Of a stretch of DNA of 64,000 bases, positions 24,926 through 34,299 are shown piece by piece. The position numbers were made by a program, and so were the translations under genes. The notes beneath the pieces were generated by a model. That model was not told the origin of the DNA. It did not search any database and saw nothing but the letters and a program-made list of their open reading frames with translations. Source of the DNA: Candidatus Poribacteria bacterium (lineage in GTDB: Bacteria > Poribacteria > WGA-4E > PCPOR2b); assembly GCA_028819845.1 (NCBI GenBank), contig JAPPKS010000029.1, positions 75,332 through 139,331 on the forward strand. The letters run 5' to 3'. Numbering within the stretch: the first letter of the stretch is position 1; every line of letters starts with the position of its first letter.

Positions 24926-26716
24926 CTAGATTACGTGAGTCGCGGTAGATTTTCTGCGGTTTGATTTTTCAGGGCGAAATGGGGTTACCTTGACAACTTT
25001 CTCAGGGTCATAGTCGAGCAGTTTCAGCCAATCTTCCACACTATCCGTCGCCGGAAAAATTTCATTTTCGCGGTATTCTGCTGCAACTGCATCCAGGAGA
25101 TCGCCTGCACGAATCCCGACGCCATCATCGCCAGGGGCATCAACTTCTTTAATGTGTTCGCTGCGTTCAATTGCCCTTTTGATTGCGGATTCTTTGGCAC
25201 GTTGAATTATGGAAGCGATAATCGCACCATTACAAAGATCGCCCCGATACAACGTGTCACGACGACCGTTTTGCAAAACAACCTCTAAGAACTTGTTACT
25301 TTCGGTGCGCTGAAACAGTTCGCTGCAGACCAAATCAAGGAGGTGCGAAACAGCGTCTTCTGAATTGCCGTTATGCGTTTCTAGCACTTCAGGATCGATT
25401 GGTAGATCTGACGCGAGATAAATGCGGGCGATTTCCTCCGCCCCTTCTTTATCCGGCCGCCTGACCTTTATCTTTCGGTCAATGCGTCCAGGGCGCAGAA
25501 TCGCAGGATCGATAAGATCCGGGCGGTTCGTTGCGAGAATTATCACGACATCTTTCAGCGACTCGAGCCCGTCCATTTCGGCACAAAACATCGGTACAAC
25601 CGTGTTTGAAATGTTATGGGAGCGGAAGGATCGGCGTGTTCCCAAGATGGACTCTGCTTCGTCAATAAAAACAAACGGTAGGAAACCCTCGTGCCGTTTT
25701 TCACGCGCAATCTGGAAGATTTCACGCACCTTGCGTTCCGATTCGCCAAGCCACATATTTAGAATTTCCGGCCCCTTGATGTGGAGGAAACACCCTGTGA
25801 CATCAGATCCTGTCTCTTGTCTCAATCGCTGCGTCAGATTGTAGGCCGTGGCTTTGCCAATGAGCGTCTTGCCGCAACCGGGAGGGCCATACAACAGAAA
25901 ACCCTTGGGAGGCGCATATTGGAAGCGATTAAAGAGGTCAGGGTAGAGAATCGGAAGCTCAATAGTATCTTTAATTAGTTGAATGGTATCATTCAATCCT
26001 CCAATTTTCGTCCAAGGCACCTGTGGCACGTCTTCGAGGAAGTAATCTTTCACTTCTTTAACTTCAAGTCGTTCAAGCGCAACTCTAAAGTTTGCATCGA
26101 TACGAATTTCTTCGTTCGCTTTGAGTTTTGCGTTGGCGAGATCGGTCGACCGGTTTAATACAACCGCCTGCAATCCATGTTCCTGCCCAACCCGTAGTCG
26201 GCCGTCAGGCATCACATCAACAATCTTACCAGTTGGTCCGGACTGGTTGTATCCTAGCTCGCCAACTACGACATACGCCTCGTTAAGCAGTACACTGTAA
26301 CCGATTTTGAGAGACGAGGGATCCATTTGTGGATGAAGGTTTGCAAAATACTCTGAACCGCCTACAATCACATGGGCAACATCTTTTTTCGGCAAGCCTA
26401 ACAGTGTCCCAATTCGATTTGCGGGTGCCGTGAGTTTTTCAACGACCTGCTGCATCTCGACGATTGTCTGTCTCGCCTCTTGAAACGTCATTTCATCTTC
26501 CAGGATGGCACGCCGCAGTTCATACAGCAGCGGACGAATGCCGTCGTCTTCAGGGGTTGCGAAGATGAGTTGGTCGACTAACATCAGAGATCGAGGTAAT
26601 CCTGCCGTATCCTCATCATCTTCCCCAATCTCTTCTTCAAAGTCGTCATTGTCGAATAATCGTATGCGCTCCTCGGATATTTTCTCATGCCGGTTAACAT
26701 CTTTTTTGTTTTGCAT
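24926..26716 (-). CDS. arc: Proteasome-associated AAA+ ATPase (ARC/Mpa)
   Basis: A 596-residue unfoldase that captures tagged proteins and feeds the 20S core. Order seen: acidic N terminus, a coiled-coil region (about 62-98), one or two OB folds (about 100-215, with GPTGKIVDVMPDGRLRVGQ) and the AAA domain. The latter has Walker A GPPGCGKT (277-284), Walker B FVFIDEAES and arginine-finger region ILRPGRIDRKIKV. The C terminus ends THVI, lacking both the GQYL ending of mycobacterial Mpa and an HbYX motif, so docking to the core must differ. The ATG has GGAG seven bases upstream. It is the first gene of the proteasome operon. Confidence 0.93.
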   Translation of the reverse strand: MQNKKDVNRHEKISEERIRLFDNDDFEEEIGEDDEDTAGLPRSLMLVDQLIFATPEDDGIRPLLYELRRAILEDEMTFQEARQTIVEMQQVVEKLTAPANRIGTLLGLPKKDVAHVIVGGSEYFANLHPQMDPSSLKIGYSVLLNEAYVVVGELGYNQSGPTGKIVDVMPDGRLRVGQEHGLQAVVLNRSTDLANAKLKANEEIRIDANFRVALERLEVKEVKDYFLEDVPQVPWTKIGGLNDTIQLIKDTIELPILYPDLFNRFQYAPPKGFLLYGPPGCGKTLIGKATAYNLTQRLRQETGSDVTGCFLHIKGPEILNMWLGESERKVREIFQIAREKRHEGFLPFVFIDEAESILGTRRSFRSHNISNTVVPMFCAEMDGLESLKDVVIILATNRPDLIDPAILRPGRIDRKIKVRRPDKEGAEEIARIYLASDLPIDPEVLETHNGNSEDAVSHLLDLVCSELFQRTESNKFLEVVLQNGRRDTLYRGDLCNGAIIASIIQRAKESAIKRAIERSEHIKEVDAPGDDGVGIRAGDLLDAVAAEYRENEIFPATDSVEDWLKLLDYDPEKVVKVTPFRPEKSNRRKSTATHVI

Positions 26717-27447
26717 CAGACTTCTCCTTGGAACAAAATGATGGCTGATTAAATGGTTGCACTCAATACGTAAGTTCTAATTTCAATGTAACAAGATGGC
26801 GGTAGGCTCCATCCCGGAAAGACCGCTAATGGTTAACGCGAAATTCAAAATTTCAAGTCAATCTCAATGCTGCGAAGTGTATTCGTAAAGGTTCGAGAGG
26901 ATTCTTGAAAATAGCCGGTTTGAATCGAACCGGCCGAACATCTTTCATTGCCTAGATTGGGGATGCAGCGGTTCGCCGAACAAGTGTTGGTTAGGTATCG
27001 TTGGGAGACAAAATTGTAATTCTGATTTCGTGAAAACGTACGACTTTTTGTCATGCGAGGACAGACTTATTCTATCACAACCCCAAAAAAACATCAACGC
27101 AAAATCGTAATTTGGGAATGTGCTTATTCTTTAAAACTTGTATGAAAATACATCTTTATTTATCTTGACGATTGTTCTGACCACAACCGTCTAATTCCTC
27201 CCCTCACACAAGCAGGACACACCGCTGGTCACATTTTGCCGAATCGGGTCGCCGCCGAGAGCGGATGAAACCTTCCATAACTAGCAACCCTGAGATTGAA
27301 ACGCGGGCGTTATTCAGGGTTGGACTCGGGCGCGCTCACATGGCTAAAATATCAGGTCATAACCGCCAAACTAGTGTGAACGCCGTTTTGCCGACGTATG
27401 GAATCGGACTGTTGCTGACCGCTTTATGGAGACCGAGGTCTGTCTTC
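26717..27447. other. Intergenic stretch upstream of arc
   Basis: About 730 bases between the arc start and the SRAP gene end. Short frames on both strands have no protein-like features. It should contain the arc promoter, but no convincing -35/-10 pair was found. No tRNA or repeat was recognised. Confidence 0.4.
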
Positions 27448-28119
27448 TCAAACCGGCAAAATACAATCCGGTGTATCGTTGCTCGGCTTATTCACCAGAC
27501 GAGAAACCGCGTAGGCAGTCATTTCATCCGCGGGATACGGCTGGAGTAGGCGATCCAACTCGGCGGGTGCTCGGTCGGTCGGATTTAACCATAGGTCATA
27601 CGCATCATTATCCAGAATTACCGGCATTCGATGATGTATCTGCTCTAGCATCTCGTTCGGCGGGCACGTAATGATTGTGCATGACAAGACGGCGTCTGAC
27701 TCCTGTGTTGGTTTCCACTGCTCCCACAGCCCGGCGAAGGCGAAAGGCTGCTCCGATGCCATGCGGATGTAATACGGTGTTTTTGCGCCGCCGCCCGGAT
27801 CCTTACACCACTCGTAATATCCGTCTGCCAATATGAGGCATCGCCGACGCTTGTATGCGGTTCGGAATGAAGGTTTTTCCGCCAACGTCTCTGATCGTGC
27901 GTTTATCATTCGATTGCCGATTGCCGGGGCCTTTGCCCACGACGGAATCAACCCCCACCGGAAGAATTCTATTTTGGCGGATTTGTTGTTCGCAACGACA
28001 GCGACGTCTTGGGTAGGTGTAATGTTGTAGCGTGGGTTTGGTTGGTCGGCAAGTTCCAACCCGGGGAAGGTTTCTGTCAATGTGGTGGTGGTAGCTGTAA
28101 GCGTGAATCGACCGCACAT
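27448..28119 (-). CDS. SRAP-domain protein (HMCES/YedK family)
   Basis: A 223-residue SOS-response-associated protein. After removal of Met, Cys2 (MCGRF) forms a covalent bond with abasic sites in single-stranded DNA. Other active-site residues are visible: Asn73 in MINARSET, Glu103 in DGYYEW, and the HHRMP block near residue 162. The length is typical. It lies 79 bases after dnaE2 on the same strand, a common pairing in bacterial mutagenesis cassettes, and would protect abasic sites during lesion bypass. GGGAG precedes the ATG. Confidence 0.93.
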   Translation of the reverse strand: MCGRFTLTATTTTLTETFPGLELADQPNPRYNITPTQDVAVVANNKSAKIEFFRWGLIPSWAKAPAIGNRMINARSETLAEKPSFRTAYKRRRCLILADGYYEWCKDPGGGAKTPYYIRMASEQPFAFAGLWEQWKPTQESDAVLSCTIITCPPNEMLEQIHHRMPVILDNDAYDLWLNPTDRAPAELDRLLQPYPADEMTAYAVSRLVNKPSNDTPDCILPV

Positions 28120-28198
28120 TTGTCATCTCCCTCTTGCATTCTGCCGTGCCTACGCTTTCTGCTTGTGCCGATATTCTATTATATTTTACCGTTGGGTT

Positions 28199-31100
28199 TC
28201 AAGTCCAATTGTTTTGGCGCCCACTATTCCCGCTTCTGCCTGGATCCGCTGCTGAACCTTTGCCGAAAGACATTTCTGTAAAATACTGTGCTTGGATGTT
28301 AATCAACTCGCCCTCACGCTGCAAGATGCCGCAAACGCACACAAACGGAGAAAGCTTGAAAATCGATCGGTAGCGATTATAAACATCGCGCGAAATAATC
28401 ACATTGAGCAGGCTTTCCTCGTCTTCGATTAGCATGAAGGCGACTCCCTTTGCCGTGGCAGGTTTTTGTATACACACGACTAGCCCTGCTACGCAGGTTC
28501 TTACGCCGTTTCGAAGTTTTTTCAGCGTGTCGCCGCGCCGGACACTCTTATTGAGCGTATTCCGAATGTACTGCATCGGATGCGTGTGCGTCGAAAACCC
28601 CTGAACGCGGTATTCCCACGCCAACTGAGACCATAAGTCAATTCTTGGCAGCGGCGGCGCGGTGATGTCCGGATGGATGAGCAAATTCTTATCTCGCCAC
28701 CGGTTAAGTATCCACAGTTGCCACGACAGTTCCCTGCGCGGCAAACCAAAATCATCGAACGCGCCGGCGCCAATCAGATTTTCGGTATTAGATGAACTGA
28801 GTTGTGTCCGTAGGACGAAATCCTGCAGCGACTTGAACCGCCCGCGTTCACGGGCATTCACAATTGACTCGGCCTTCGCCGTACTGATACCTTTCACACA
28901 GACTAAACTTAATCGAATAGCTTGCGGTTCTGTATTTTCGAGATAACAACGGACACCGCTGCGATTAACGTTCACGCTTAAGATTTTTACCCCGCTGCGC
29001 TGGGCGTCGGCTATCAAGATTCGCACCGGATAGAACCCAAGCGGCTGATTGTTAATGAGCGCTGCAGTATAAGCGGCTGGATAGTAGCGCTTAAGCCATG
29101 CCGACTGGTAAGCGAGCTGGGCGAACACTAAAGCGTGCGATTTACAAAATCCATAGCCTGCAAACCCTTTAATACAGTCGAAAATCTGGATCGCATCGCT
29201 GCGCGAAACCCCGTTTCCGACCGCGCTGTCCACGAAGTCGACTTCCATCTTGTCAACAACTTTCTTAAAGCGGTGTTTATCCAGATCGCGCCTCAAATTT
29301 TCAGCCTTGCCAGCGGTGTAACCGGCAATGGCGCAAGCGATTTGGACGATCTGTTCTTGAAAGAGCACCACCCCCAGCGTCTCTTCAAGAATTGGCTCAA
29401 GCAGGCGGTGCTGATACTGAATTCTCTCACGCCCCTGTCTTCGCCGAATGTAGGGGTTCACGGCGCGTCCTTGTACCGGCCCCGGCCTTATTATCGCCAC
29501 TTCAATTGCTAGGTCTAACAAATTGTGCGGTTTGACGCGCGGCAACGTCTGCATTTGGACGCGCGATTCGATTTGGAACAATCCAATCGTGTCGGCGCGG
29601 GCAATCATATCGTATACGTCGGCATCGTCAGTATTAATGTCCGCTAGGTCAATTTTAAGTCCGTAAGCCTCGGCAATCAAAATAAGGCATTCTCTAATGA
29701 CAGCGAGGATGCCCAAGCCTAATAAGTCCACTTTGATCAGGCCCGCGGTTTCAACATAATCTTTGTCCCATTGGCAGATTCGTTGCCCTTGCGTCGTTGA
29801 ATACTGCAGCGGCACTAACTTCGTAAGTTCACACGAAGTGATTATCATCCCGCCCGGATGGGTCGAAACGTGGCGGGGCGTTCCGATTACCGCCTGAACC
29901 TGATCTCGGAAATGCCGCCACTTTGCTTGTTTGGTATAACAATCAAACTGCTTGAATGTCTCAATCTTGCTAAACGCAGGTTCTGGATCTTTTCGTCCTT
30001 CCGTGAAGCGTGACATCGTTTCCAACAGAGATTGCGGGTAGCCAAAAACCTTGCCAATCTCGCGGATAGCCATCTTGACGCCGAAGGTGATGAACGTGCA
30101 GGTCAATCCTACACAATCAACGCCGTATTTACGCTGAACGTAGTTCAGGACATCATCTCGATCAGGCAATCGAACATCGCGCGCAGAGGCGAAATCGAGG
30201 TCAATGTCCGGAATTGTAGATCGCTCTTCGTTGAGAAAACGGGCGAATACCAAATTATACGCAATCGGATCCACTGTCGTAATATCGAGAAGATAAGTCA
30301 CAAGCGAATTCGCCGCCGAACCGCGGCCCTGTGTCGGGATGCCCTTAGATTGGGCGAATTGCACGATATCCCACACCATTAAGAAATATCCGGCAAGGCC
30401 TAGACGCCCGATAAGCGTAAGTTCCTCGCGCAGTCTAGCTCTAATCCGGTCTGTTATTGAGGCATACTTTTTGGAGAGCGATGCCTCACATAGCATGGTC
30501 AAATATGTGCTTTCCGTATAGCCCGCAGGCACGGCATAGTTCGGGAATCGATATTTAGAAAAATCGAACTCAACATTGCATTGCTCACTGATTAGCCGCG
30601 TATTCTTCAACGCCGACGGCATTTCTCTAAATAGCGCCGCCATTTCCTGCGGCGGCTTGAGATAGCGTTGATGGTTTGCGGACCGTATCCCGTCCGATTC
30701 GTCTAGTGTCACTTTATGGACGATGCACCGCATCACATCGTGCAATCGCGCCTTATCCTCAGCCGCATAATGCACCGCATTGCTAGCGGCGCACGGCAGG
30801 CATAACTCGTGCGCTAGTTGACACAGTGCTTTGCAGAGACCGGTATCACCGGGTTCGAGATGGTTGTTGAGCTCGATATAGAGATGGCCGCCGGAAAAGA
30901 TTTGGCGGTACGCATCTAAACGCGCCCGCGCCAATTCAATCTGATTCTGCTGCAAGAGCGCGGCGGCGTGGCTCTGTTTTCCAATCAGGCAAATGAGATT
31001 ACGTGAGCATTCGCTGAGTTGCTCTGCTGTTACTTGCGGATCGGATGCCGCGTTGGCGTGAGCTTGAGTAATCAACCGCGAAAGTTGATGATAACCCGTA

Positions 31101-31354
31101 ATGTCTTGGCACAATAAAACGACTTTATCAACTTTATCGTCTAAGGCTACGGAAATGACAGAACCGACAATGCTGTGAAGCCCAATCTCTTCGCATCGGT
31201 TAATAAACGGAATCACGCCGTACAAGCCGGCTGTATCCGTTAACGCCAACCCTTTCAATCCCAGTTTCTGCGCCCGCTCGGCAAGTACATCCGGGCTGGA
31301 AGTGCCATCCAAAAAACTGTAATAGCTATGACAGTGAAGTTCGGCGTAGTCCAT
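28199..31354 (-). CDS. dnaE2: Error-prone DNA polymerase III alpha subunit DnaE2
   Basis: 1051 residues, the size of DnaE2. PHP domain at the N terminus (MDYAELHCHSYYSFLDGTSSP). The polymerase core has PTQGRGSAANSLVTYLLDIT and catalytic PDIDLDFA. The segment ECLILIAEAYGLKIDLADIN...GLFQIESRVQM and a C-terminal OB fold follow (VAGLVVCIQKPATAKGVAFMLIEDE). DnaE2 does mutagenic lesion bypass with ImuB. It lies downstream of an imuB-like gene and upstream of the SRAP gene, all minus strand. No ImuA-like protein is nearby. Confidence 0.93.
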   Translation of the reverse strand: MDYAELHCHSYYSFLDGTSSPDVLAERAQKLGLKGLALTDTAGLYGVIPFINRCEEIGLHSIVGSVISVALDDKVDKVVLLCQDITGYHQLSRLITQAHANAASDPQVTAEQLSECSRNLICLIGKQSHAAALLQQNQIELARARLDAYRQIFSGGHLYIELNNHLEPGDTGLCKALCQLAHELCLPCAASNAVHYAAEDKARLHDVMRCIVHKVTLDESDGIRSANHQRYLKPPQEMAALFREMPSALKNTRLISEQCNVEFDFSKYRFPNYAVPAGYTESTYLTMLCEASLSKKYASITDRIRARLREELTLIGRLGLAGYFLMVWDIVQFAQSKGIPTQGRGSAANSLVTYLLDITTVDPIAYNLVFARFLNEERSTIPDIDLDFASARDVRLPDRDDVLNYVQRKYGVDCVGLTCTFITFGVKMAIREIGKVFGYPQSLLETMSRFTEGRKDPEPAFSKIETFKQFDCYTKQAKWRHFRDQVQAVIGTPRHVSTHPGGMIITSCELTKLVPLQYSTTQGQRICQWDKDYVETAGLIKVDLLGLGILAVIRECLILIAEAYGLKIDLADINTDDADVYDMIARADTIGLFQIESRVQMQTLPRVKPHNLLDLAIEVAIIRPGPVQGRAVNPYIRRRQGRERIQYQHRLLEPILEETLGVVLFQEQIVQIACAIAGYTAGKAENLRRDLDKHRFKKVVDKMEVDFVDSAVGNGVSRSDAIQIFDCIKGFAGYGFCKSHALVFAQLAYQSAWLKRYYPAAYTAALINNQPLGFYPVRILIADAQRSGVKILSVNVNRSGVRCYLENTEPQAIRLSLVCVKGISTAKAESIVNARERGRFKSLQDFVLRTQLSSSNTENLIGAGAFDDFGLPRRELSWQLWILNRWRDKNLLIHPDITAPPLPRIDLWSQLAWEYRVQGFSTHTHPMQYIRNTLNKSVRRGDTLKKLRNGVRTCVAGLVVCIQKPATAKGVAFMLIEDEESLLNVIISRDVYNRYRSIFKLSPFVCVCGILQREGELINIQAQYFTEMSFGKGSAADPGRSGNSGRQNNWT

Positions 31355-31443
31355 TAATAGTCAATGCCATTCATATTTACACATGTTTCGGTAAGAACCT
31401 GTTTGAAAATTCATTTTATTACAGTACGCCACCACGCCTTGTA

Positions 31444-31464
31444 GGCGGGGCATCTTGCCCCGCC
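31444..31464. repeat. Perfect GC-rich hairpin
   Basis: GGCGGGGCA-TCT-TGCCCCGCC, a 9-bp stem with a 3-base loop, between the imuB-like gene and dnaE2. It resembles short interspersed palindromes and may also pause transcription. Confidence 0.7.
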
Positions 31465-31647
31465 CAATGCTGGAGTAAGGTATTTGGTGGAATCAAGCGA
31501 CCGAATTGCGAAGGTGATAGTAAATCCCGCGCGATAGAAGTTCCACCGGTAATAGCAACTCAAACGCACAAGAATGGCTTTGTCACCTATTATTCAAACA
31601 GGCTCTAAGTACGGTTTCCAACCGCACCTATGGACTGGATAAATTCC

Positions 31648-31669
31648 GGTTCGGTTAGGAAACCGAACC
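31648..31669. repeat. Hairpin just after the imuB-like gene
   Basis: GGTTCGGTT-AGGA-AACCGAACC forms a 9-bp stem, four bases beyond the imuB stop on the minus strand. No U tract follows, so it is more likely an interspersed palindrome than a terminator. Confidence 0.6.
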
Positions 31670-31672
31670 TAT

Positions 31673-32473
31673 CTATCGGCATAGTTTCCAATCGTCGCGG
31701 ACAAGATCGTGGCAAACTGTTAACTCGCGTCCGGAAGTATACAATTTGAAGTAAATCAACTCTTGCGGTTTTTCTGTCCACCAAGCGTCCTCTAGCTTCC
31801 AGACATCTATAATGCCGTCAAAATATAGCCACTTGTCATCGTATCGCATGCGCTCGGGAAAGTCGATGCACCCAATTTTTTTTGACGTTACCGCAATTCG
31901 CTCTGAATGGCCGCTGAGTTCCTTGCCCCAGATGGTTAAGTGTTGTGCAGTGGTGTCAGCGGTTATTGGCGGTCGATAGAACGTAAGCGGGGATGGGTCG
32001 ACGCCTTTTCCTAACTCTGACATCGCAGCCCCTTGCTTTCCAAATTGCCGGATTAGATCCGCCTTTTTGATGTTAGCCAACTGTCCGAGCATACAGAGTC
32101 CCAATCTGTCCAGACGCCTATGCAGTTCGGCATCGAGCGGCAGAAGCGAAACGCTCTGATTTGCCATAAACGCCGGCGTCTCCTCTGATGATACAACGCA
32201 CGGCGCATCCGGGGTTGCGTTTTGCGCCGCGGCAAGACTGGCGAAACGGGACGATGCGACACCGACGCGGATATCGGGGCAAATCCCTTTCAGCTCGCCT
32301 CGTAAATGTCTGATGAAATCGTCGGCTTCGTCCGTAATTTCGGAGACCCCTAAATTTACATAGATGCTGTTATTTTTGATTTCACACCTCAGACGCCCAG
32401 CCTCTTCCGTCAATATTTCTTGAATCTCTTTTAATTGAGCCTTAAGGTTCTCTACCAGCAAGCAAGCAATCAT
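31673..32473 (-). CDS. imuB: Short ImuB-like Y-family polymerase homologue
   Basis: 266 residues, about half the usual length of ImuB (around 500). It keeps the opening strand of the palm (MIACLLVEN), a palm-like segment (RVGVASSRFASLAAAQ), the thumb/HhH-like part (LHRRLDRLGLCMLGQLANIKKADLIRQFGKQG...KGVDPSP) and the ending WKLEDAWWTEKPQELIYFKLYTSGRELTV...WKLCR typical of ImuB. Roughly 80-100 residues between the first strand and the Y-family middle are absent, as are the catalytic carboxylates and an obvious beta-clamp-binding motif. ImuB is normally a non-catalytic adaptor for DnaE2. A promoter (32515-32543) precedes it, so it heads the cassette. Confidence 0.72.
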   Translation of the reverse strand: MIACLLVENLKAQLKEIQEILTEEAGRLRCEIKNNSIYVNLGVSEITDEADDFIRHLRGELKGICPDIRVGVASSRFASLAAAQNATPDAPCVVSSEETPAFMANQSVSLLPLDAELHRRLDRLGLCMLGQLANIKKADLIRQFGKQGAAMSELGKGVDPSPLTFYRPPITADTTAQHLTIWGKELSGHSERIAVTSKKIGCIDFPERMRYDDKWLYFDGIIDVWKLEDAWWTEKPQELIYFKLYTSGRELTVCHDLVRDDWKLCR

Positions 32474-32514
32474 AATTATATGAATCCCTAACCCCGTCTA
32501 AAATACTTAACTAA

Positions 32515-32543
32515 ATAATACTATTTATACGTTACCCAGTCAA
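32515..32543 (-). promoter_or_regulatory. Sigma-70-type promoter for imuB-dnaE2-SRAP
   Basis: On the minus strand TTGACT (32543-32538) and TATTAT (32520-32515), spaced exactly 17 bases, 41 bases before the imuB ATG. No known LexA box type was recognised around it. Confidence 0.6.
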
Positions 32544-32692
32544 GAAAAAAATCACCCCGAATAATCATTCGCCGAATTCTTCCGAAAAGGCGGCAACGAA
32601 TACTGTGCTACGGCGCGTTACGGCTGGTCGATACGGGTTGGGGGTAAGTTTCTGTAGGTTGGGTAGAGCGATCAAGCTGCCGAATAGTCTTT

Positions 32693-32725
32693 GAAACCGA
32701 GTTTTTTTCTTCAAAACTCGGTTTC
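32693..32725. repeat. 13-bp hairpin element, copy 1
   Basis: GAAACCGAGTTTT and AAAACTCGGTTTC form a perfect stem around a 7-base loop. Near-identical copies lie at 37846-37878 and 40581-40613, all in non-coding DNA. Confidence 0.85.
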
Positions 32726-33029
32726 TTAATCGCAGCAAAACCTGTACTTTAGCCCCAGCGGGGCGGCAGGTATATAGAAAACACAGTAACCCCGTCCCCA
32801 AAGCCCCAGCGGGGCGACAGGTGTATAGAATACAAAGTCTTGGTAGATTGGGAGGATCCGACCGCCAAATCGTCGGGAGTCAAGACAAGACTATCACCCT
32901 CCCTATTCGATCGGTTGATCCCTCCTACCAAATAACCCCCCCCTGTAGGAGCGATCTCCGAATCGCGAAACATACTCTCATAATCACAGTCCATTCATTC
33001 AATCATAAAAATCACAGTTCAGACAGTTT

Positions 33030-33194
33030 TTGTAGGTTGGGTAGAGCGGATTCATCCAAAAACACCCATGAAAACGAACCGCCCTGTCAACCTCACCGCG
33101 TACAAAATTCGATGACTGTAGCGAAACCCAACTCTTTTAAAACCTCACCCATCCCAATTGATTACCAAACACCAACACCGCTGCTAATCCCGGA
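33030..33194. repeat. 165-bp dispersed repeat, copy 1
   Basis: Aligns without gaps to 38109-38273 with about nine mismatches (near 95% identity). It begins with GTAGGTTGGGTAGAGCG and contains GCGAAACCCAACTC, so the two parts can pair. Confidence 0.85.
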
Positions 33195-33230
33195 CAACCC
33201 TTTTTCCATGAACCTACCCCCAATGGTTAA

Positions 33231-33363
33231 ACAATCATGCTTGTCCAATAAGGTGTAAGTGCTAGGAAATCCGGCTACGCTTCATAACCGAATGATCATG
33301 TGCGCTCTTAATCATCGCCCATCATTCAATCATGAAAATCACAGTTCAGACAGCTCTTGTGGG
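33231..33363. repeat. Dispersed repeat shared with 40631-40771
   Basis: Begins ACAATCATGCTTGTCC and runs through CCATCATTCAATCAT into a GTTGGG box. The second copy differs by small indels and substitutions. It overlaps the start of the 283-bp direct repeat. Confidence 0.75.
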
Positions 33364-33594
33364 TTGGGATTAACTCAGCGCATAGATCAACCGACTGTAT
33401 TAGGCGCGCAATAGCGTTTTTGCAATCTTAATTCCCCTCCTTACCAAGGAGGGGCTAGGGGAGGTTATAGGACGGATCAACCGACCGAACAAGGAGTGCG
33501 ATAGTCTTGGTTCTTAAAGTTCGAATCGCGCCGTGGAACCTACTTCCGAAAATCTCGAATCCACCCCCTGTAGGAGCGATCTCCGAATCGCGAC
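33312..33594. repeat. 283-bp perfect direct repeat, left copy
   Basis: Read base by base, this block is identical to 37542-37824 (constant offset of 4230). It flanks the remnant defence and toxin genes. The perfect identity in non-coding DNA indicates recent duplication or gene conversion. Confidence 0.92.
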
Positions 33595-34104
33595 ACATAC
33601 CCTCATAATCACAGCCCATTCATTTAATCATATAAATCACAGTGCAGACAGTTTTTGTAGGTTGGGTAGAGCGGATACACCGAAACATGCCCATTATAAC
33701 GAACCGCTCTGTAAGCTGAATGTATGCAAGATACGCTGGATGCAGCGAATCCCAACGCTTTTATAACCTCCGCCCCTCCAAAAACGTCGGGTTTCAGTGA
33801 AGACTAAGAGTAAACTATCGCTCTCCCTGCTCGGTCGGTTGATCCGTCGCTATTCGCTCAGTTGTTCGTTCTACAAAACCTACAAAAACCAACGTATTCC
33901 GATTGCAAATTTCCCGCCCATGGGGTATTATTCTGGTTGACATTTATTCATGACTTGCCAGCACGGAATTCATGGGCGGTAGTTGATTAACACTTGGCTT
34001 GGGTGTGACGCTCCCTCTGCTCACCAAACCGGCAAATTGGAGCCATATTATCGAAAATCGCTAACCCATAGTTACTGACCACTGTTTCCAAACCATCAGA
34101 CGAA

Positions 34105-34299
34105 ATGACAGACAAAGAACGACAACCTTCAAAAACAGATCCCAAGCGTCAAGCGCACAATCAATTGAGGGGATATTATTATCAGATCTTGCACAGCGTA
34201 AATGCTTGGCTAGACCTTGCTGATGATGAGATTCTCTATCTGGAAGGTGCTGAGGACTATGACAGAGAATTACGCTCTGGTCTCACAGGAGGTAAATGA
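34105..34299 (+). pseudogene. N-terminal fragment of a Cap4/DUF4297-like nuclease-effector protein
   Basis: A 64-codon frame. The block KRQAHNQLRGYYYQILHSVNAW followed by LADDEILYLEGAEDYD looks like the N-terminal part of DUF4297/Cap4-type dsDNA endonucleases. The acidic end (EGAEDYD) would be the first catalytic carboxylates. The similarity stops there and the frame ends after LRSGLTGGK, before the expected Q-x-K catalytic part. It overlaps the next frame by four bases. Proteins with this start are usually far longer and often carry an NTPase and TPR region, so this is probably the stub of a deleted gene. The family call is from memory and moderate. Confidence 0.45.

Larger units (their letters stand above)
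32560..34090. repeat. Intergenic interspersed-repeat cluster
   Basis: About 1.5 kb without a supportable gene. It is a mosaic of short elements that recur at 37.5-38.3 kb and 40.3-40.8 kb: GTAGGTTGGGTAGAGCG boxes with matching GAAACCCAAC, TAGGAGCGATCTCCGAATCG palindrome-like boxes, a 13-bp-stem hairpin (32693-32725), and longer copies listed separately. The pattern suggests decayed small mobile or REP-like elements. Confidence 0.7.

Noticed and set aside
27265-27549. 94-codon plus-strand frame
   Set aside because: Overlaps the 3' end of the SRAP gene in antisense, no support.
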